Source: Gilvimarinus gilvus (GTDB lineage Bacteria; Pseudomonadota; Gammaproteobacteria; Pseudomonadales; Cellvibrionaceae). From it: a stretch of 64,000 nucleotides of DNA. A program made the translations under genes and the position numbers. The notes under the pieces were generated by a model that was given only the letters and a program-made list of their open reading frames with translations, was not told the DNA's origin and made no database searches. Position 1 is the first letter of the stretch. Each line of letters opens with the position of its first letter. The stretch is from assembly GCF_030518155.1 (NCBI RefSeq), contig NZ_JAULRU010000548.1, positions 1 through 64,000 of the forward strand, given 5' to 3'. This document shows, in pieces, positions 7,708 through 18,188 of the stretch.

Positions 7708-9066
7708 TTACTGCCCTAGCAGCTGATTGATTTCAGCGCGATTGACCCCGGCCGAGTCTACTTTGAGGTACACCATGTCCTCACTGGGCACCACCAGCAC
7801 CTCTGCCACCGCCTCCACCCCGGCAAGCTTAGCCTCTATGTCTTCGGCGCTGCGCCCGGCCAGCGGGAACAACATGCTGGCCAGGTACTTGGGCGGCGCC
7901 ATAGGCCTTGCCGCCAACCACCATAGCGCTATAACCAGCACACACAGGGCCAGCACCCAAAACACGCCGGCCAGCTGCAACACCAAACCGCCCAGCGCAC
8001 CACCACAAAAGGCGCCGGCAAACTGGGCGGTTGAATAGATACCTGTCGCCGTGCCCTTGGAGCCGGCCGGGGCCATTTTGCTTACCAGTGACGGCAGCGT
8101 TGCCTCCAGCAGGTTAAAGGCCATAAAAAAGCCAAACAAGCCGATAATCCACCACAGCATGCCCTTAGGTACCAGCATCAGCCAGGCCAGTGATACGCCG
8201 ATAAGGCTGATCGCCAGCAAAAACACCGGCTTCATTTGGCGGCGTTTTTCGGCAATGATAATAAAAGGCAACATGGCGATAAATGAAAAGCCCAGCAGCG
8301 GCAAGTACACCAGCCAGTGGTCGGCGCGGGCCAGCCCGAGTGGGCCGCTCAATACCACCGGCACCACCACAAAGCTCGCCATCAGCACAAAATGCAGAGC
8401 AAAGATGCCCAAGTCCAAACGCAGCAGTTCTTTATTGCGCAGGGTTTGCAACAGCAACTGCGGCACGGCACCGGATTCACGCCGGCGCTTCACACTGGGC
8501 GCCACCGAGGGCACCAGAAACAAAATAACGTAAATGCCCACTAAGCCGAGCGCCGCCGTCACCCAAAATATAAGGCTTAAACCGCCCACACCGGCCAGCG
8601 CCGGGCCCAACACCAAAGCCAGCGCGAAAGACACGCCGATGCTGGCGCCAATGCTGGCCATGGCTTTGGTGCGGTTTTCATCGGCGGTAAGGTCAGTCAC
8701 CAGTGCCATTACCGCACTGGCTATAGCGCCGCAGCCTTGCAGCAGGCGACCAATGATTAAACCCCACACCGAATCGGCCAGCGCTGCAATCACGGAGCCG
8801 GCAATAAAAATCAGCAACCCGCCGACAATAACCGGCTTGCGGCCAATTTTGTCTGAAAGTACGCCAAAGGGTATTTGCAGCAGTGCCTGGGATGCGCCAT
8901 ATGCCCCCAGCGCCAAACCCAATAAAGCAGCACTGGCGCCGGTGTAGCTCTCGCCGTAAAGGCTGAGCACGGGCAGCACCATAAACAACCCCAGCATGCG
9001 GAACGCATACAAAGAGGCTAGCGCCGATACGGTGCGGCGTTCGAATGAAGAGGGGCTGGGGCTCAA
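7708..9066 (-). CDS. MFS transporter with C-terminal YAM-like domain, YajR type
   Basis: 452 aa, close to the length of E. coli YajR (454). About 12 hydrophobic segments are visible. The motif A loop [13 protein letters not shown] (about residues 67-79) is characteristic of MFS proton-coupled antiporters. The last 60 residues form a soluble ferredoxin-like tail ([24 protein letters not shown] region), as in the YAM domain of YajR. The substrate is unknown. The start appears to be TTG at 9066, with AGGT upstream. It lies between ssb and the divergent uvrA, an order also known in Pseudomonas. The uvrA start (9213) leaves about 146 bases for both promoters. Confidence 0.88.
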   Translation of the reverse strand: MSPSPSSFERRTVSALASLYAFRMLGLFMVLPVLSLYGESYTGASAALLGLALGAYGASQALLQIPFGVLSDKIGRKPVIVGGLLIFIAGSVIAALADSVWGLIIGRLLQGCGAIASAVMALVTDLTADENRTKAMASIGASIGVSFALALVLGPALAGVGGLSLIFWVTAALGLVGIYVILFLVPSVAPSVKRRRESGAVPQLLLQTLRNKELLRLDLGIFALHFVLMASFVVVPVVLSGPLGLARADHWLVYLPLLGFSFIAMLPFIIIAEKRRQMKPVFLLAISLIGVSLAWLMLVPKGMLWWIIGLFGFFMAFNLLEATLPSLVSKMAPAGSKGTATGIYSTAQFAGAFCGGALGGLVLQLAGVFWVLALCVLVIALWWLAARPMAPPKYLASMLFPLAGRSAEDIEAKLAGVEAVAEVLVVPSEDMVYLKVDSAGVNRAEINQLLGQ

Positions 9067-9173
9067 AGCAAACCTATTGTTGTCATGGCGTTAGCAAGGT
9101 GCGGAATTCTACCACCACAGCCGCGACCAACCAATCATTGCAAACGATTACCACAAGCACCTCTCGCTTACCG

Positions 9174-9179
9174 TATAAT
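9174..9179 (+). promoter_or_regulatory. Possible -10 element (TATAAT) of the uvrA promoter
   Basis: Perfect TATAAT 34 bases before the TTG start of uvrA. No good -35 hexamer sits 16-18 bases upstream. No CTG-N10-CAG LexA operator is visible in 9067-9212, unlike E. coli uvrA. Confidence 0.3.
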
Positions 9180-9212
9180 GATCGGTTTTTCAGCATCCAC
9201 ACAGGTGAGCTT

Positions 9213-12065
9213 TTGGATACGATTTTTGTACGCGGCGCCCGCACCCACAATTTGAAGAATATCGATCTTGATATTCCGCGAGACAAGCTGGTGGTTATTA
9301 CCGGCCTATCCGGCTCGGGTAAATCGTCACTGGCCTTTGACACCCTCTACGCCGAGGGCCAGCGCCGCTACGTGGAGTCACTATCGACCTACGCTCGCCA
9401 GTTCTTGTCGATGATGGAAAAACCCGATGTCGATCACGTGGAAGGCTTAAGCCCGGCCATATCCATCGAGCAGAAGTCCACCTCGCACAACCCGCGCTCC
9501 ACCGTGGGCACGATTACCGAAATATACGACTACCTGCGGCTACTGTTCGCCCGCGTGGGCGAGCCGCGCTGCCCCACCCACAAGCAGCCGCTGGCGGCGC
9601 AAACCATCAGCGAAATGGTCGACACCGTGCTGGCCCTGCCCGAAGGCACCAAGCTTATGCTGATGGCGCCGGTGGTGCGCGACCGCAAAGGTGAGCACTT
9701 ACACACCCTGGAAAGCTTACAGCGTGACGGGTTTATTCGCGCCCGCATCGACGGCCTGCTGGTTGATCTGGACGATGCGCCCGAGCTCGATAAAAAGAAG
9801 AAGCACAGCATTGACGTGGTGGTGGATCGCTTTAAGGTGCGGGACGACTTGCAAATACGGCTGGCGGAATCGTTCGAAACCGCCCTTAACCTGTCGGAAG
9901 GCTTGGTCAGCATCAGCTATATGGATGGCGACCAACCCGACCAGTTGTTCAGCGCCAAGCACGCCTGCCCGGTCTGTGATTACAGCTTGAGTGAGTTAGA
10001 GCCGCGCCTGTTTTCTTTTAATAACCCCGCCGGCGCCTGCCCCACCTGTGACGGTTTAGGCGTAAAACAGTTTTTTGACCAAAGCAAAGTCGTGCTCTAC
10101 CCCGAGGCACCCTTGTCGCAGGGCGCGATTCGCGGCTGGGACAAACGCAACATTTACTACTTCCATATGCTGACAGCCTTGGCCGAACACTACGGCTTTG
10201 ACGTCGACACCCCCTGGAACGAACTCAAACCCGAGCACCGCAACATTATTTTGCAGGGGTCGAACGGCGAATCTTTGGCGTTTAATTACGTTAACGAACG
10301 CGGCGATGTGATTAAGCGCAACCACACCTTCGAGGGCGTCATACCCAACCTGGAGCGCCGCTACCGGGATACCGAGTCGGCCAGTGTGCGCGAAGAACTC
10401 ACCAAATATTTATCCACCCAGCACTGCCCCGGCTGCGACGGCACCCGTTTGCGCGAGTCGGCGCGCAACGTGTTTGTGGATGAGAAAACCCTGCCCGAAG
10501 TGGCGAATATGCCGGTTGGCGAGGCGCAAACCTACTTTACTGAACTCGCCTTTAGCGGTGCCAAGGCGGGCATTGCCGACAAAATACTGAAAGAGCTGCG
10601 CGACCGCTTTCGCTTTTTGGTGGATGTGGGCCTGAATTATTTAAGCCTGAGCCGCAGTGCTGACACCCTCTCGGGCGGCGAAGCCCAGCGTATTCGCTTG
10701 GCCAGCCAAATCGGCGCCGGTCTGGTGGGAGTTATGTACATTCTCGATGAACCCTCCATCGGTTTGCACCAGCGCGACAACGAGCGCCTGCTCAATACCC
10801 TGACCCACCTGCGCGATTTGGGCAACACGGTGATTGTGGTAGAGCACGATGAAGACGCCATTCGCCTGGCCGACCACGTGATTGATATTGGCCCCGGCGC
10901 GGGTGTGCACGGCGGTGAAGTCATCGCCGAAGGCACCGTCGATGACATTATGGAATGTGAGCAATCACTTACCGGGCAGTATTTGTCGGGCGGCAAAGAG
11001 ATTGCCATTCCGGCCAAACGTATAGCGGCCGACCCGGCTCGCACGCTCTCGCTTAAAGGCGCCCGCGGTAACAATCTGCAAAACGTTGACCTCACCATCC
11101 CGCTGGGGCTGATGACCTGCGTTACCGGGGTATCCGGCTCGGGCAAGTCCACCTTGATTAACGCCACCCTCTACCCTGTTGCCGCCACCGAACTCAATGG
11201 CGCCACCACGCTAAAGCCCGCCGCCTTTGATGAAATTGAAGGTATGGACCAACTCGACAAGTGCGTGGATATCGACCAGAGCCCCATCGGCCGCACACCG
11301 CGCTCCAACCCCGCCACCTATACCGGCATTTTCACGCCGGTACGCGAGCTGTTTGCGGGCACCCAAGAGGCGCGCTCGCGCGGCTACAAGCCGGGCCGTT
11401 TCAGCTTTAATGTGAAAGGCGGACGCTGTGAGGCCTGCCAGGGCGACGGCGTCACCAAAGTAGAAATGCACTTTTTACCCGACGTGTATGTGCCCTGCGA
11501 TGTGTGTAAGGGCAAGCGCTACAACCGCGAAACGCTGGAGATTAAGTACAAAGGCAAAAACATTCACGAGGTGTTAGATCTTACCATCGAGGAAGGCCGT
11601 GAGTTTTTTGATGCGATACCGGCCATTGCCAAAAAGCTGCAAACCCTGATGGATGTAGGGCTGAGCTACATTCGCCTGGGGCAGGCGGCGACCACGCTCT
11701 CGGGCGGTGAGGCGCAGCGCGTCAAGCTGGCCAAAGAGTTGTCCAAGCGCGACACCGGCCAAACCCTGTACATTTTGGATGAACCCACCACCGGCCTGCA
11801 CTTTGCCGACATTCAATTACTGTTGGATGTACTGCACCGACTGCGCGACCACGGCAATACCATTGTGGTGATTGAGCACAACCTGGATGTGATTAAAACG
11901 GCGGACTACATTGTCGATCTCGGCCCCGAGGGCGGCAGCGGCGGCGGCCAGATTATCGCCACTGGCACGCCCGAGGAAGTGGCCAAGAATAAAAAATCAC
12001 ATACCGGGCACTTTTTGGGCCCCATGCTCAAAGCCGCCAAGTTGCGTCATAAAAAGGCGTCATAA
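9213..12065 (+). CDS. uvrA: Excinuclease ABC subunit A
   Basis: 950 aa from the TTG at 9213, which follows AGGTGAG and places the product at the usual UvrA length; the open frame reaches back to 9045 but that part is unlike UvrA. UvrA2 with UvrB scans DNA for bulky lesions in nucleotide excision repair. Visible: Walker [10 protein letters not shown] (31-39), a first zinc module with CPVC and CPTC pairs, signature [16 protein letters not shown], and [12 protein letters not shown] as Walker B. In the second ATPase half: GVSGSGKST, a second zinc module with CEAC and [19 protein letters not shown] and [10 protein letters not shown]. All motifs are intact. It is divergent from the YajR-type transporter. 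Confidence 0.98.
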   Translation: MDTIFVRGARTHNLKNIDLDIPRDKLVVITGLSGSGKSSLAFDTLYAEGQRRYVESLSTYARQFLSMMEKPDVDHVEGLSPAISIEQKSTSHNPRSTVGTITEIYDYLRLLFARVGEPRCPTHKQPLAAQTISEMVDTVLALPEGTKLMLMAPVVRDRKGEHLHTLESLQRDGFIRARIDGLLVDLDDAPELDKKKKHSIDVVVDRFKVRDDLQIRLAESFETALNLSEGLVSISYMDGDQPDQLFSAKHACPVCDYSLSELEPRLFSFNNPAGACPTCDGLGVKQFFDQSKVVLYPEAPLSQGAIRGWDKRNIYYFHMLTALAEHYGFDVDTPWNELKPEHRNIILQGSNGESLAFNYVNERGDVIKRNHTFEGVIPNLERRYRDTESASVREELTKYLSTQHCPGCDGTRLRESARNVFVDEKTLPEVANMPVGEAQTYFTELAFSGAKAGIADKILKELRDRFRFLVDVGLNYLSLSRSADTLSGGEAQRIRLASQIGAGLVGVMYILDEPSIGLHQRDNERLLNTLTHLRDLGNTVIVVEHDEDAIRLADHVIDIGPGAGVHGGEVIAEGTVDDIMECEQSLTGQYLSGGKEIAIPAKRIAADPARTLSLKGARGNNLQNVDLTIPLGLMTCVTGVSGSGKSTLINATLYPVAATELNGATTLKPAAFDEIEGMDQLDKCVDIDQSPIGRTPRSNPATYTGIFTPVRELFAGTQEARSRGYKPGRFSFNVKGGRCEACQGDGVTKVEMHFLPDVYVPCDVCKGKRYNRETLEIKYKGKNIHEVLDLTIEEGREFFDAIPAIAKKLQTLMDVGLSYIRLGQAATTLSGGEAQRVKLAKELSKRDTGQTLYILDEPTTGLHFADIQLLLDVLHRLRDHGNTIVVIEHNLDVIKTADYIVDLGPEGGSGGGQIIATGTPEEVAKNKKSHTGHFLGPMLKAAKLRHKKAS

Positions 12066-12112
12066 GAGGCGCCTTGTCAGCCGGCTTAGTTTGCGCAGCA
12101 CGTTAAACGCAC

Positions 12113-12763
12113 TTAGCGAAAGTAGTCGTTTTCGATAAGTAGCTGAGCCGTGACATCAACAACACCCATGCCGGCGGTCTGTGCGGCCGCTATGCCCATG
12201 GGTGAATCTTCGAAAACTAAGCAGTGCTGCGGCGCAACCTGCATGCCTGACGCGCACAGCAAAAAGGTTTCAGGGTCGGGTTTGGGCGCACTGACCCGGT
12301 CCGCCCCCACCACAAAATCGACGCAACCATACAACCCACAATGCTGCAGTATGGGTACCGCCTCCGCCTCGCTTGAACCGGTGCCGACACTCATGGGCAT
12401 CAGCCCCGAGTACTGCCTCGCCACCTGTGCCAAACTTGTCGGTTGCACATAGCCGTGAATATTGGCTTTCACCCATGCCTCTTTAAACGCTGAAATCTCT
12501 GCAACGCTAAACCGCCCTAACATTTGGTGTTGTTCGAGCAACATAGTCACGGTTTGCCCGGTTGAGATTCCCGACCAGGCCCGCATTTGCGCTCGATCCA
12601 GCGGGATACTGAATCGAGCAAGCGTATTGATCCAGGCTTCTTCGTGCAACTGACCACTGTCTACTAAGGTGCCGTCCATATCGAAAATAATCGCCCGATA
12701 CCGATTGATAAGCGCGACCAGATCCGCGGCAGACAAAACCGGCACCTGCGCCTGCGTGTTCAT
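12113..12763 (-). CDS. HAD-IA family phosphatase, YqaB/beta-phosphoglucomutase-like
   Basis: 216 aa. Motif I is IIFDMDGTLVDSGQLHEEAW (nucleophile Asp and general acid Asp in DxD). An alpha-helical cap follows. The motif II region is MSVGTGSS, the motif III Lys is in SAPKPDPETF, and motif IV is LVFEDSPMGIAAA. The pattern matches small phosphosugar phosphatases or phosphoglucomutases. The single-ring cap and the FEDSPMG motif resemble YqaB, a fructose-1-phosphate phosphatase, but the substrate cannot be fixed from sequence. The start ATG overlaps the stop of the upstream VOC gene (ATGA), so the two are translationally coupled. Confidence 0.82.
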   Translation of the reverse strand: MNTQAQVPVLSAADLVALINRYRAIIFDMDGTLVDSGQLHEEAWINTLARFSIPLDRAQMRAWSGISTGQTVTMLLEQHQMLGRFSVAEISAFKEAWVKANIHGYVQPTSLAQVARQYSGLMPMSVGTGSSEAEAVPILQHCGLYGCVDFVVGADRVSAPKPDPETFLLCASGMQVAPQHCLVFEDSPMGIAAAQTAGMGVVDVTAQLLIENDYFR

Positions 12764-13146
12764 GCGGTAACCTCAATTCGGTTGCCATCCAAATCGTAAA
12801 CACAGGCTTCGAAATAACCATCCCCGGTTTGGCGGGGGCCGGAAACGACCCGGCAACCGGCGCCCTGCAGGCGCTCAAACATGGCAACAACCGCCTGCTG
12901 TGAGCCTAGGTTTAAGGCAATGTGCGAGATACCGGTGAGCTCACCGTTGTTAGTCGCGCGCGGCTCAAGCCCCTCGCGCCACATTAACTCCAGACGGGCT
13001 CCGCTCTCGGCTTCTAAAAAGTATGATTCAAACGGTTTACTCGCACTTTGGTAGCGCTCCCCTGCACGAAAGCCAAAGTGGTCACAGTAGAAATGGCGAG
13101 CCCGCTCGAAGTTGGCGGTGTAAATGGCGACATGGTCAATTTTCAT
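12760..13146 (-). CDS. VOC (glyoxalase/bleomycin-resistance fold) family protein
   Basis: 128 aa, one vicinal-oxygen-chelate unit made of two beta-alpha-beta-beta-beta repeats. MKIDHVAIYT and ISHIALNLG provide the two N-terminal strand His residues (His5 and about His62), and YDLDGNRIEV carries the C-terminal metal-ligand Glu. The LELMWREG segment supplies another candidate ligand. The family includes glyoxalase I, dioxygenases and resistance proteins; this is a short GloA-like form of unknown substrate. It is the first gene of a two-gene operon with the HAD phosphatase and is divergent from the LysR regulator at 13267. Confidence 0.85.
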   Translation of the reverse strand: MKIDHVAIYTANFERARHFYCDHFGFRAGERYQSASKPFESYFLEAESGARLELMWREGLEPRATNNGELTGISHIALNLGSQQAVVAMFERLQGAGCRVVSGPRQTGDGYFEACVYDLDGNRIEVTA

Positions 13147-13266
13147 TGGTAATTCCTGTACTCGTTGGTATTAGTGCTGATGTTGAAGTCGCCATTACTC
13201 TGTGCTTAAACCATAAATATGTAAAATGAATTTATTTACTAAAATATATTAAATATACTTATCTGT

Positions 13267-14130
13267 ATGAATCACCACCTGTTTACCCACCTGCCTTTTT
13301 TGGCTGCTCTTTACCGCCACCACAGCTTCACCAAGGCGGCGCAGAGCCTGCACGTGTCGCAAACGGCGGTGACCTACCAAATCAAACAGCTTGAGACAAA
13401 ACTGGGAAGTACACTGGTACTGCGCCAATCGGGCAGCCAACTGCGCTTTACTGCCGACGGGGAGAGTCTGGTTCGACAGTACCTGGACTGTGAAAAGAGG
13501 CTTAATCTGGCCATAGAAGGGCTGTCGCATGGCAAGAACCGTGGCACACTCCGCTTGAGCACGCCCGTCGACTTTGGCAGCCTCATCGCGCCCAACCTGG
13601 TAAAAAGCCTGCGCAAGCTGGCGCCTGAGCTAAAAGTCGAGTTGCACAGCAGCGACAGCAATGTCGACCTAATGCATGACCACTGGGACATTGCGATTCG
13701 CTCGCGTATTGGCACGGCCCCCTCCGGCCTATTTGCCTCGCCCATGTGTTTACTCGCGAGCCTCGAATACATAAAACAACAAGGTGCACCGGCCGGGCTG
13801 TCTCAGTTGCACCGGCACACCATTTTGTTGCGCCAGGGCTCTGCGTTGCGTAGCTGGCAACAACTACTGGGAGCGCCCCCCGAATTTGCCCACAGGCTCA
13901 CCTTTGGGGATGTACTGGGCATGCGCGAGGCGGCCTTGGCGGGGCTGGGTATTGCGCTGCTACCCGAGTTTGTCGCGCGCCGAGAAATTCAACGCGGTGA
14001 ACTTATCAAGCTGCTCCCCAAGCAGTGCCAGGCCCTGACCGTACAGTTTGATATTACCCGCATCGACACCCCGCAAACCGAACATTACGAAGGGCTTATC
14101 CGCCAGGCGTTTCAGACCATCGGGCAGTAG
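13267..14130 (+). CDS. LysR-family transcriptional regulator
   Basis: 287 aa. The N-terminal winged helix-turn-helix (about 4-63) contains HSFTKAAQSLHVSQTAVTYQIKQLETKLG, the typical LysR recognition region. The rest is a periplasmic-binding-like effector domain. The motif set (RLSTPVDFGSLIAP, DIAIRSRIG, LAGLGIALLPEFVARREIQRGEL) resembles the GcvA/AmpR-like branch. It is divergent from the VOC/HAD operon across a 120-base AT-rich spacer, so that operon is its most likely target. The effector is unknown. Confidence 0.9.
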   Translation: MNHHLFTHLPFLAALYRHHSFTKAAQSLHVSQTAVTYQIKQLETKLGSTLVLRQSGSQLRFTADGESLVRQYLDCEKRLNLAIEGLSHGKNRGTLRLSTPVDFGSLIAPNLVKSLRKLAPELKVELHSSDSNVDLMHDHWDIAIRSRIGTAPSGLFASPMCLLASLEYIKQQGAPAGLSQLHRHTILLRQGSALRSWQQLLGAPPEFAHRLTFGDVLGMREAALAGLGIALLPEFVARREIQRGELIKLLPKQCQALTVQFDITRIDTPQTEHYEGLIRQAFQTIGQ

Positions 14131-14454
14131 CCCTTGCTGCCTTACATGCACATGGGCACAAAGTCATACGCGCGTACTCTGTGGCCTCTTATTGAAAACT
14201 CAAGCAAACACCTAGGGCATCTGTTAACACTAATTGAATACAGCCTGTTGTACCTAAAAATTCTCCAGTCAAGGCGCAAGGAGAGAAGTGTGGTCAGTCG
14301 AAATAAGTGACGAGTAACACAGAGTGTGCGGATTTTTAGGTACAACCCAAAGGGCTGGAGCCAGTTTTGCTTCCAGCAGACGTATTCAAATTACGTGTTG
14401 ACAGGCCCTAAGAAGAGGCAAACTAGTCTTTTCAAAACTCGATCAACAATGACA
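14131..14454. other. Intergenic region containing a 100-bp inverted-repeat-bounded unit
   Basis: 324 bases between the LysR gene and the convergent MFS gene. The only strong structure is the pair of 15-bp inverted repeats at 14247-14346. Frames across this region are not gene-like. No clear T-tract terminator was found for either flanking gene. Confidence 0.5.
14247..14346. repeat. MITE-like unit with 15-bp perfect terminal inverted repeats
   Basis: GTTGTACCTAAAAAT at 14247-14261 is exactly complementary to ATTTTTAGGTACAAC at 14332-14346, enclosing 70 bases with no gene. Flanks show no obvious target-site duplication. It may be a non-autonomous repeat or a dispersed intergenic repeat; copy number cannot be judged from one window. 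Confidence 0.6.
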
Positions 14455-15684
14455 TTACTCAATGGACTCGGTTTGTTGCCACTGCACGCTGGACAAGCGG
14501 TGTGCAACTGGCTGCTTAATCCAGTTATATACAAGCCCCGCGAACAACACGAGCGCAAACACAGTCGCGACAACAAAACCGTATTTGGCGTCACCACCAA
14601 AAACATCGCTCACCACCCCCATTATCAACGGCCCCGCAGCCGCACCTGCCGCAGTAAAAAACAAAATAACGCCTGCTGCGGTACCATGCTTATTAGGCTC
14701 GAAGCAACTAATGCCTTTTGAGTTGAGCGTAGGATAGATAACCGACATAAATAGACCGCTCAATGGCAGTAAAAAAATCGCAGCGGCCTTTCCGTATAAA
14801 ACTGATACGGAAAAGCACACTGCGATAGCACCACTGCACAACACCAAAACAAATGACCAATTTAGCCGCCCCAACAACCACATCCCCAGAAAGCGACCTA
14901 TCGCACGCAGCACAAAAAATACCGTTAAGGCGTAAACCGCAAGCAGCATAAAAGGCCCGTCATACCCCTTAATATAAGTGGGCATCCAAACGTATATGGC
15001 GCTTTCGGTAGCGACATACAAAAATGCACCAACAGAAAAGCCAAGTGCATAAGGATCTTTCAACATAGCGAGTGTACTGGTAAAGCTAACAGGCTCAGCG
15101 TTTGATTGTTTTTGTGGTGGGTATTTGGTCATTAAAGAAAGAACAATCAGCAGTAAGCAGAGACAGCCCGCAATAACATAAAGCCATTTCCATTCGACAC
15201 CACGCGATAATAAATAGGTAACAAGCAAGGGCCCCAAAATGGCACCTACGGCAAAAAACGCCTCAACTCCGTTAACCGTTCGGGTATGCTCTCGATTTGA
15301 TAAAGATATATCGCCTATTAACGCCAGAGCGGCTGTTTTAAATACGCCAATCGCGATACCGGAGGCAACCATCAAAATCAAAAAGTAACCAAACTGATCA
15401 CCCACCAAAAATAAAAAAGATACGACGGAGAAAACCGCCAAACCCAAGATGATCGTCAGCTTTCGTCCAATTCTATCGGCCAGAAATCCAAAGCCAAGCC
15501 CTGCCACTGCGATGGCAACCATAGGAGCATAATGGACCAAGCCTGCTTGCGTCATACTGAGCGAGAAATCTTCCATTAGCTCGGGAATGATGACGCCCAC
15601 CGCGTCCGTTGTCATAGCGAACATCAGGAACATCAGGTACGTAAGCCAACGAATTTTTTGTGCGTTATTCACATTATTATTCAT
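14455..15684 (-). CDS. MFS sugar permease of the sucrose locus
   Basis: 409 aa with about 12 transmembrane segments. Motif A GFLADRIGRKLTII lies between TM2 and TM3. The long cytoplasmic loop near residues 190-205 is hydrophilic (TKYPPQKQSNAEP). It is the last gene of the leftward LacI-TBDR-kinase-phosphorylase series, 21 bases after sucrose phosphorylase. Inner-membrane import of sucrose (or of the sugar phosphorolysed next door) is the natural role. That is an inference from context; the sequence only shows a general MFS porter. Confidence 0.83.
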   Translation of the reverse strand: MNNNVNNAQKIRWLTYLMFLMFAMTTDAVGVIIPELMEDFSLSMTQAGLVHYAPMVAIAVAGLGFGFLADRIGRKLTIILGLAVFSVVSFLFLVGDQFGYFLILMVASGIAIGVFKTAALALIGDISLSNREHTRTVNGVEAFFAVGAILGPLLVTYLLSRGVEWKWLYVIAGCLCLLLIVLSLMTKYPPQKQSNAEPVSFTSTLAMLKDPYALGFSVGAFLYVATESAIYVWMPTYIKGYDGPFMLLAVYALTVFFVLRAIGRFLGMWLLGRLNWSFVLVLCSGAIAVCFSVSVLYGKAAAIFLLPLSGLFMSVIYPTLNSKGISCFEPNKHGTAAGVILFFTAAGAAAGPLIMGVVSDVFGGDAKYGFVVATVFALVLFAGLVYNWIKQPVAHRLSSVQWQQTESIE

Positions 15685-15705
15685 ATTTTTACCGCCGGAT
15701 TGATG

Positions 15706-17184
15706 CTAATCAGAAAAGCTGTGCCAATCACAGATTACTGTTTCTTGTTCGTCTCGCAAGGATACGACTTCAAATGTCATCTTCGCCAAATCAACGGTAA
15801 GAGCCAGACTGGCTTCGGATTGATTCCAGTGAATTTTTAGTCGATTCGGCTCAGTAGACTCACAGCTAAACTCGCCAGCAAAGGCCGGGTGCTCATTTCG
15901 AAAACGCATCAAACCCAAAAGGTTCCTCACAACCGGACGCTGTAACTGCTGCTGTACATCCTCAACCGAATAGTAGCGCCTATTGATATCGCGCCCCACA
16001 CCCGTTGCTGAAAGAAGCTCCATATCATTTTCTCCCGCCAATAGCCCCACATAGTAAACTTGAGGAATGCCAGGAGCGAAAAACTGAATAAGTCGAGCCA
16101 TTAAGTACTTTTGATCATCAGCTCCCAATGCATCATAGTAAGTGCAATTCACCTGATACAAGTCAACATTTGAAGCCGCCGCCCCAGTCGCCTTACGGCT
16201 GTTGCCATTACTGTTTTCATGAATGGCCTCAACCAGGCTATCCACTTGAGAATCAGAGAGCAATCCGGGCCCGACATTTTTTTCCGCCGCGACATCGATA
16301 ATACCGATACCGTCATGGGTATCGAGCACTGTCACAGCATTGCGTGGAGATACCTTAAACCAATTTTGCAGCGGCGCACTATCGCCAAAAATCAGCGTGT
16401 GCAGCACTAGCGGCGGCAGAGCAAAATCATACACCCAGTCCGACTTTTTCGCGATGGCGACCTGAGTCAGATAATGAGCATGTATTTCAACCAAAACCTC
16501 CATATTGCGCGCATGTGCCTGACCAGTAAACTCATCGATAAAAGCAAAAGTTTCGTCGGTCATAAAGCAGCGGGTTCCAGCCTTTTTAATGGCATACCCA
16601 GCGGCGTCGAGTCTTATCATACCGACATTGGAAGACTGAAGACGATCCAGTATATTGGTCAGGTAACGCGCGCCCGATTCACTATTCACATCGATATCGA
16701 CTTGATCTGCCGTAAATGTGGTCCAAAGCATGCGTTCCTTTCCATCGGCAAACTTTACTTTTGTAAAGGGCAGCCCTGGGCGCGGGCGGTACAAGTCCAC
16801 AAGCTGCTGCTCTGTTGCGCCATCGGGAAAGACAGACTCAAAGGTTAAGAACAGGTCGGAGTACTGAGAAGCATCGCCATTCGCAAGGAAATCAGCAAAT
16901 TCTTTTGACTGAGCAGACATATGGTTCACAATCACATCAGCCATAATGTCATGTGTGGAAGATAAACGAGTAACATCACTCCAATCTCCCACCTTCTCAT
17001 CGACTTGCGTATGATCAACTGGATCAAACCCTGCATCCGCGCCATCAATGGGATAGTAGAAAGGCAGTAAGTGAACCCCTCCAAACGCACCCGAAACTGA
17101 GTTTTTTACTAGCTCATTGACGATAGAGATTCCTTTACCGCCAAACCTGTCGGCATAGGTACATAATTGAATTTTATTTTTCAT
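15706..17184 (-). CDS. Sucrose phosphorylase, GH13 subfamily 18 type
   Basis: 492 aa, full length for the family. It converts sucrose plus phosphate to alpha-glucose 1-phosphate and fructose. It follows the Bifidobacterium adolescentis enzyme closely: it starts MKNKIQLCTYADR, then GGVHLLPFYYPIDGADAGFD, FRPRPG-type YRPRPGLPF and QVDIDV. The nucleophile is Asp193 in IRLDAAGY, the acid/base Glu233 in VEIHAHY, and the transition-state Asp291 in LDTHDGIG. GAAASNVDLYQVN and PGIPQVYYVG are also present. No signal peptide, so cytoplasmic. It lies between a ROK kinase and an MFS permease. Related GH13_18 enzymes on sucrose 6-phosphate or glucosylglycerate exist, but the match and context favour sucrose. 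Confidence 0.92.
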   Translation of the reverse strand: MKNKIQLCTYADRFGGKGISIVNELVKNSVSGAFGGVHLLPFYYPIDGADAGFDPVDHTQVDEKVGDWSDVTRLSSTHDIMADVIVNHMSAQSKEFADFLANGDASQYSDLFLTFESVFPDGATEQQLVDLYRPRPGLPFTKVKFADGKERMLWTTFTADQVDIDVNSESGARYLTNILDRLQSSNVGMIRLDAAGYAIKKAGTRCFMTDETFAFIDEFTGQAHARNMEVLVEIHAHYLTQVAIAKKSDWVYDFALPPLVLHTLIFGDSAPLQNWFKVSPRNAVTVLDTHDGIGIIDVAAEKNVGPGLLSDSQVDSLVEAIHENSNGNSRKATGAAASNVDLYQVNCTYYDALGADDQKYLMARLIQFFAPGIPQVYYVGLLAGENDMELLSATGVGRDINRRYYSVEDVQQQLQRPVVRNLLGLMRFRNEHPAFAGEFSCESTEPNRLKIHWNQSEASLALTVDLAKMTFEVVSLRDEQETVICDWHSFSD

Positions 17185-17202
17185 AATCGAATCTACCTAG
17201 AT

Positions 17203-18129
17203 TTATATGGCATTGGGTAAAGTGAGCTGATCTAACCCGACACCTCTATTGTCTTCGTTACGTACTAGCAATAAGGAGCCCAGCGAGCCTGCACGATCCC
17301 CAAGCCCCGGCAACCGCAAATAATCATCCAGTAACTTGGAGGAATTAAACTGATCGATATAGCCGTTAAGTTTCGCGCCTAACTCCGTGCGCACTTTACT
17401 CAACAGTACTTCACTCATCACGCCGCCGCCGACGACAATACACTCAGGCGCGTTCGTCATTATCAAATTGTGAAAAAACTGCGCAAGATACTCGACCTCA
17501 AAATTCCAGGCATCATGCCCATACGAAAAATCGCACATCGGCTTTCCCCAGCGATGGGATAAAGCCGAACCACTGGCGAGACCTTCGGCGCAGTGGTCAT
17601 GATAGGGACAAGCGACGCTAAAGCCCTCATCCCCTTTAGCGCGCGCTAGTTGCATATGTCCCATTTCTGCATGAAACAACCCTTTAATGGGCCGACCATG
17701 AATGAGCTGGCCGCCACCAATACCTGTGCCGATCGTGACGTAGCAAAAGTTTGATACGCCGCGCGCAATTCCCATTGTGTATTCGGCCAAGCCTGCGGCA
17801 TTCACATCCGTATCGATGGTCACTGAGCAATCGTACCTACTAGCGAAAAACTCGTATAAATTGGTTCCCTCCCATCCTGGTTTAGGTGTACTCAAGATCG
17901 TGCCATAAGACGCCGATACAGGATTGACATCAATCGGACCAAACGCACCAACACCCACAGCCACGAGAGGCCTAAATCTATCTAACTCAGCGGATATTGC
18001 AGCCAAAGTTTGTTTCGGCGTGGTTGTGGCAATACGTGACTGGTGAACAATTTTTTGCTTTTCATTGAGAATAAGAAGAACCACCTTGGTTCCGCCAAAC
18101 TCAATACCAGCGGTGTATGTAGATGACAT
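17203..18129 (-). CDS. ROK-family sugar kinase, probable fructokinase
   Basis: About 308 aa from the ATG at 18129; a GTG 12 bases upstream is an alternative, and neither has a strong ribosome binding site. GIEFGGTKVVLL (phosphate loop, residues about 7-18), VTIDTDVNAAGLAEY, YVTIGTGIGGG and the zinc motif GHMQL...CPYHDHCAEGLASG identify a ROK kinase. The double-Cys/His ROK zinc site and the position next to sucrose phosphorylase point to phosphorylation of the fructose released by phosphorolysis. ROK glucokinases share these motifs, so fructose specificity is contextual. Confidence 0.85.
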   Translation of the reverse strand: MSSTYTAGIEFGGTKVVLLILNEKQKIVHQSRIATTTPKQTLAAISAELDRFRPLVAVGVGAFGPIDVNPVSASYGTILSTPKPGWEGTNLYEFFASRYDCSVTIDTDVNAAGLAEYTMGIARGVSNFCYVTIGTGIGGGQLIHGRPIKGLFHAEMGHMQLARAKGDEGFSVACPYHDHCAEGLASGSALSHRWGKPMCDFSYGHDAWNFEVEYLAQFFHNLIMTNAPECIVVGGGVMSEVLLSKVRTELGAKLNGYIDQFNSSKLLDDYLRLPGLGDRAGSLGSLLLVRNEDNRGVGLDQLTLPNAI

Positions 18130-18188
18130 AGTCACACTCACATGAATTAAATAGTTGCCGCACCCAAATTGAGTGCGGCCAACACAGG

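Noticed and set aside
9045-9212. N-terminal extension of the uvrA frame
   Set aside because: These 56 codons are unlike any UvrA. The TTG at 9213 has a good ribosome binding site and gives the normal length.
9067-9212. LexA operator for uvrA or the divergent MFS gene
   Set aside because: No CTG-N10-CAG arrangement was found in the interval.
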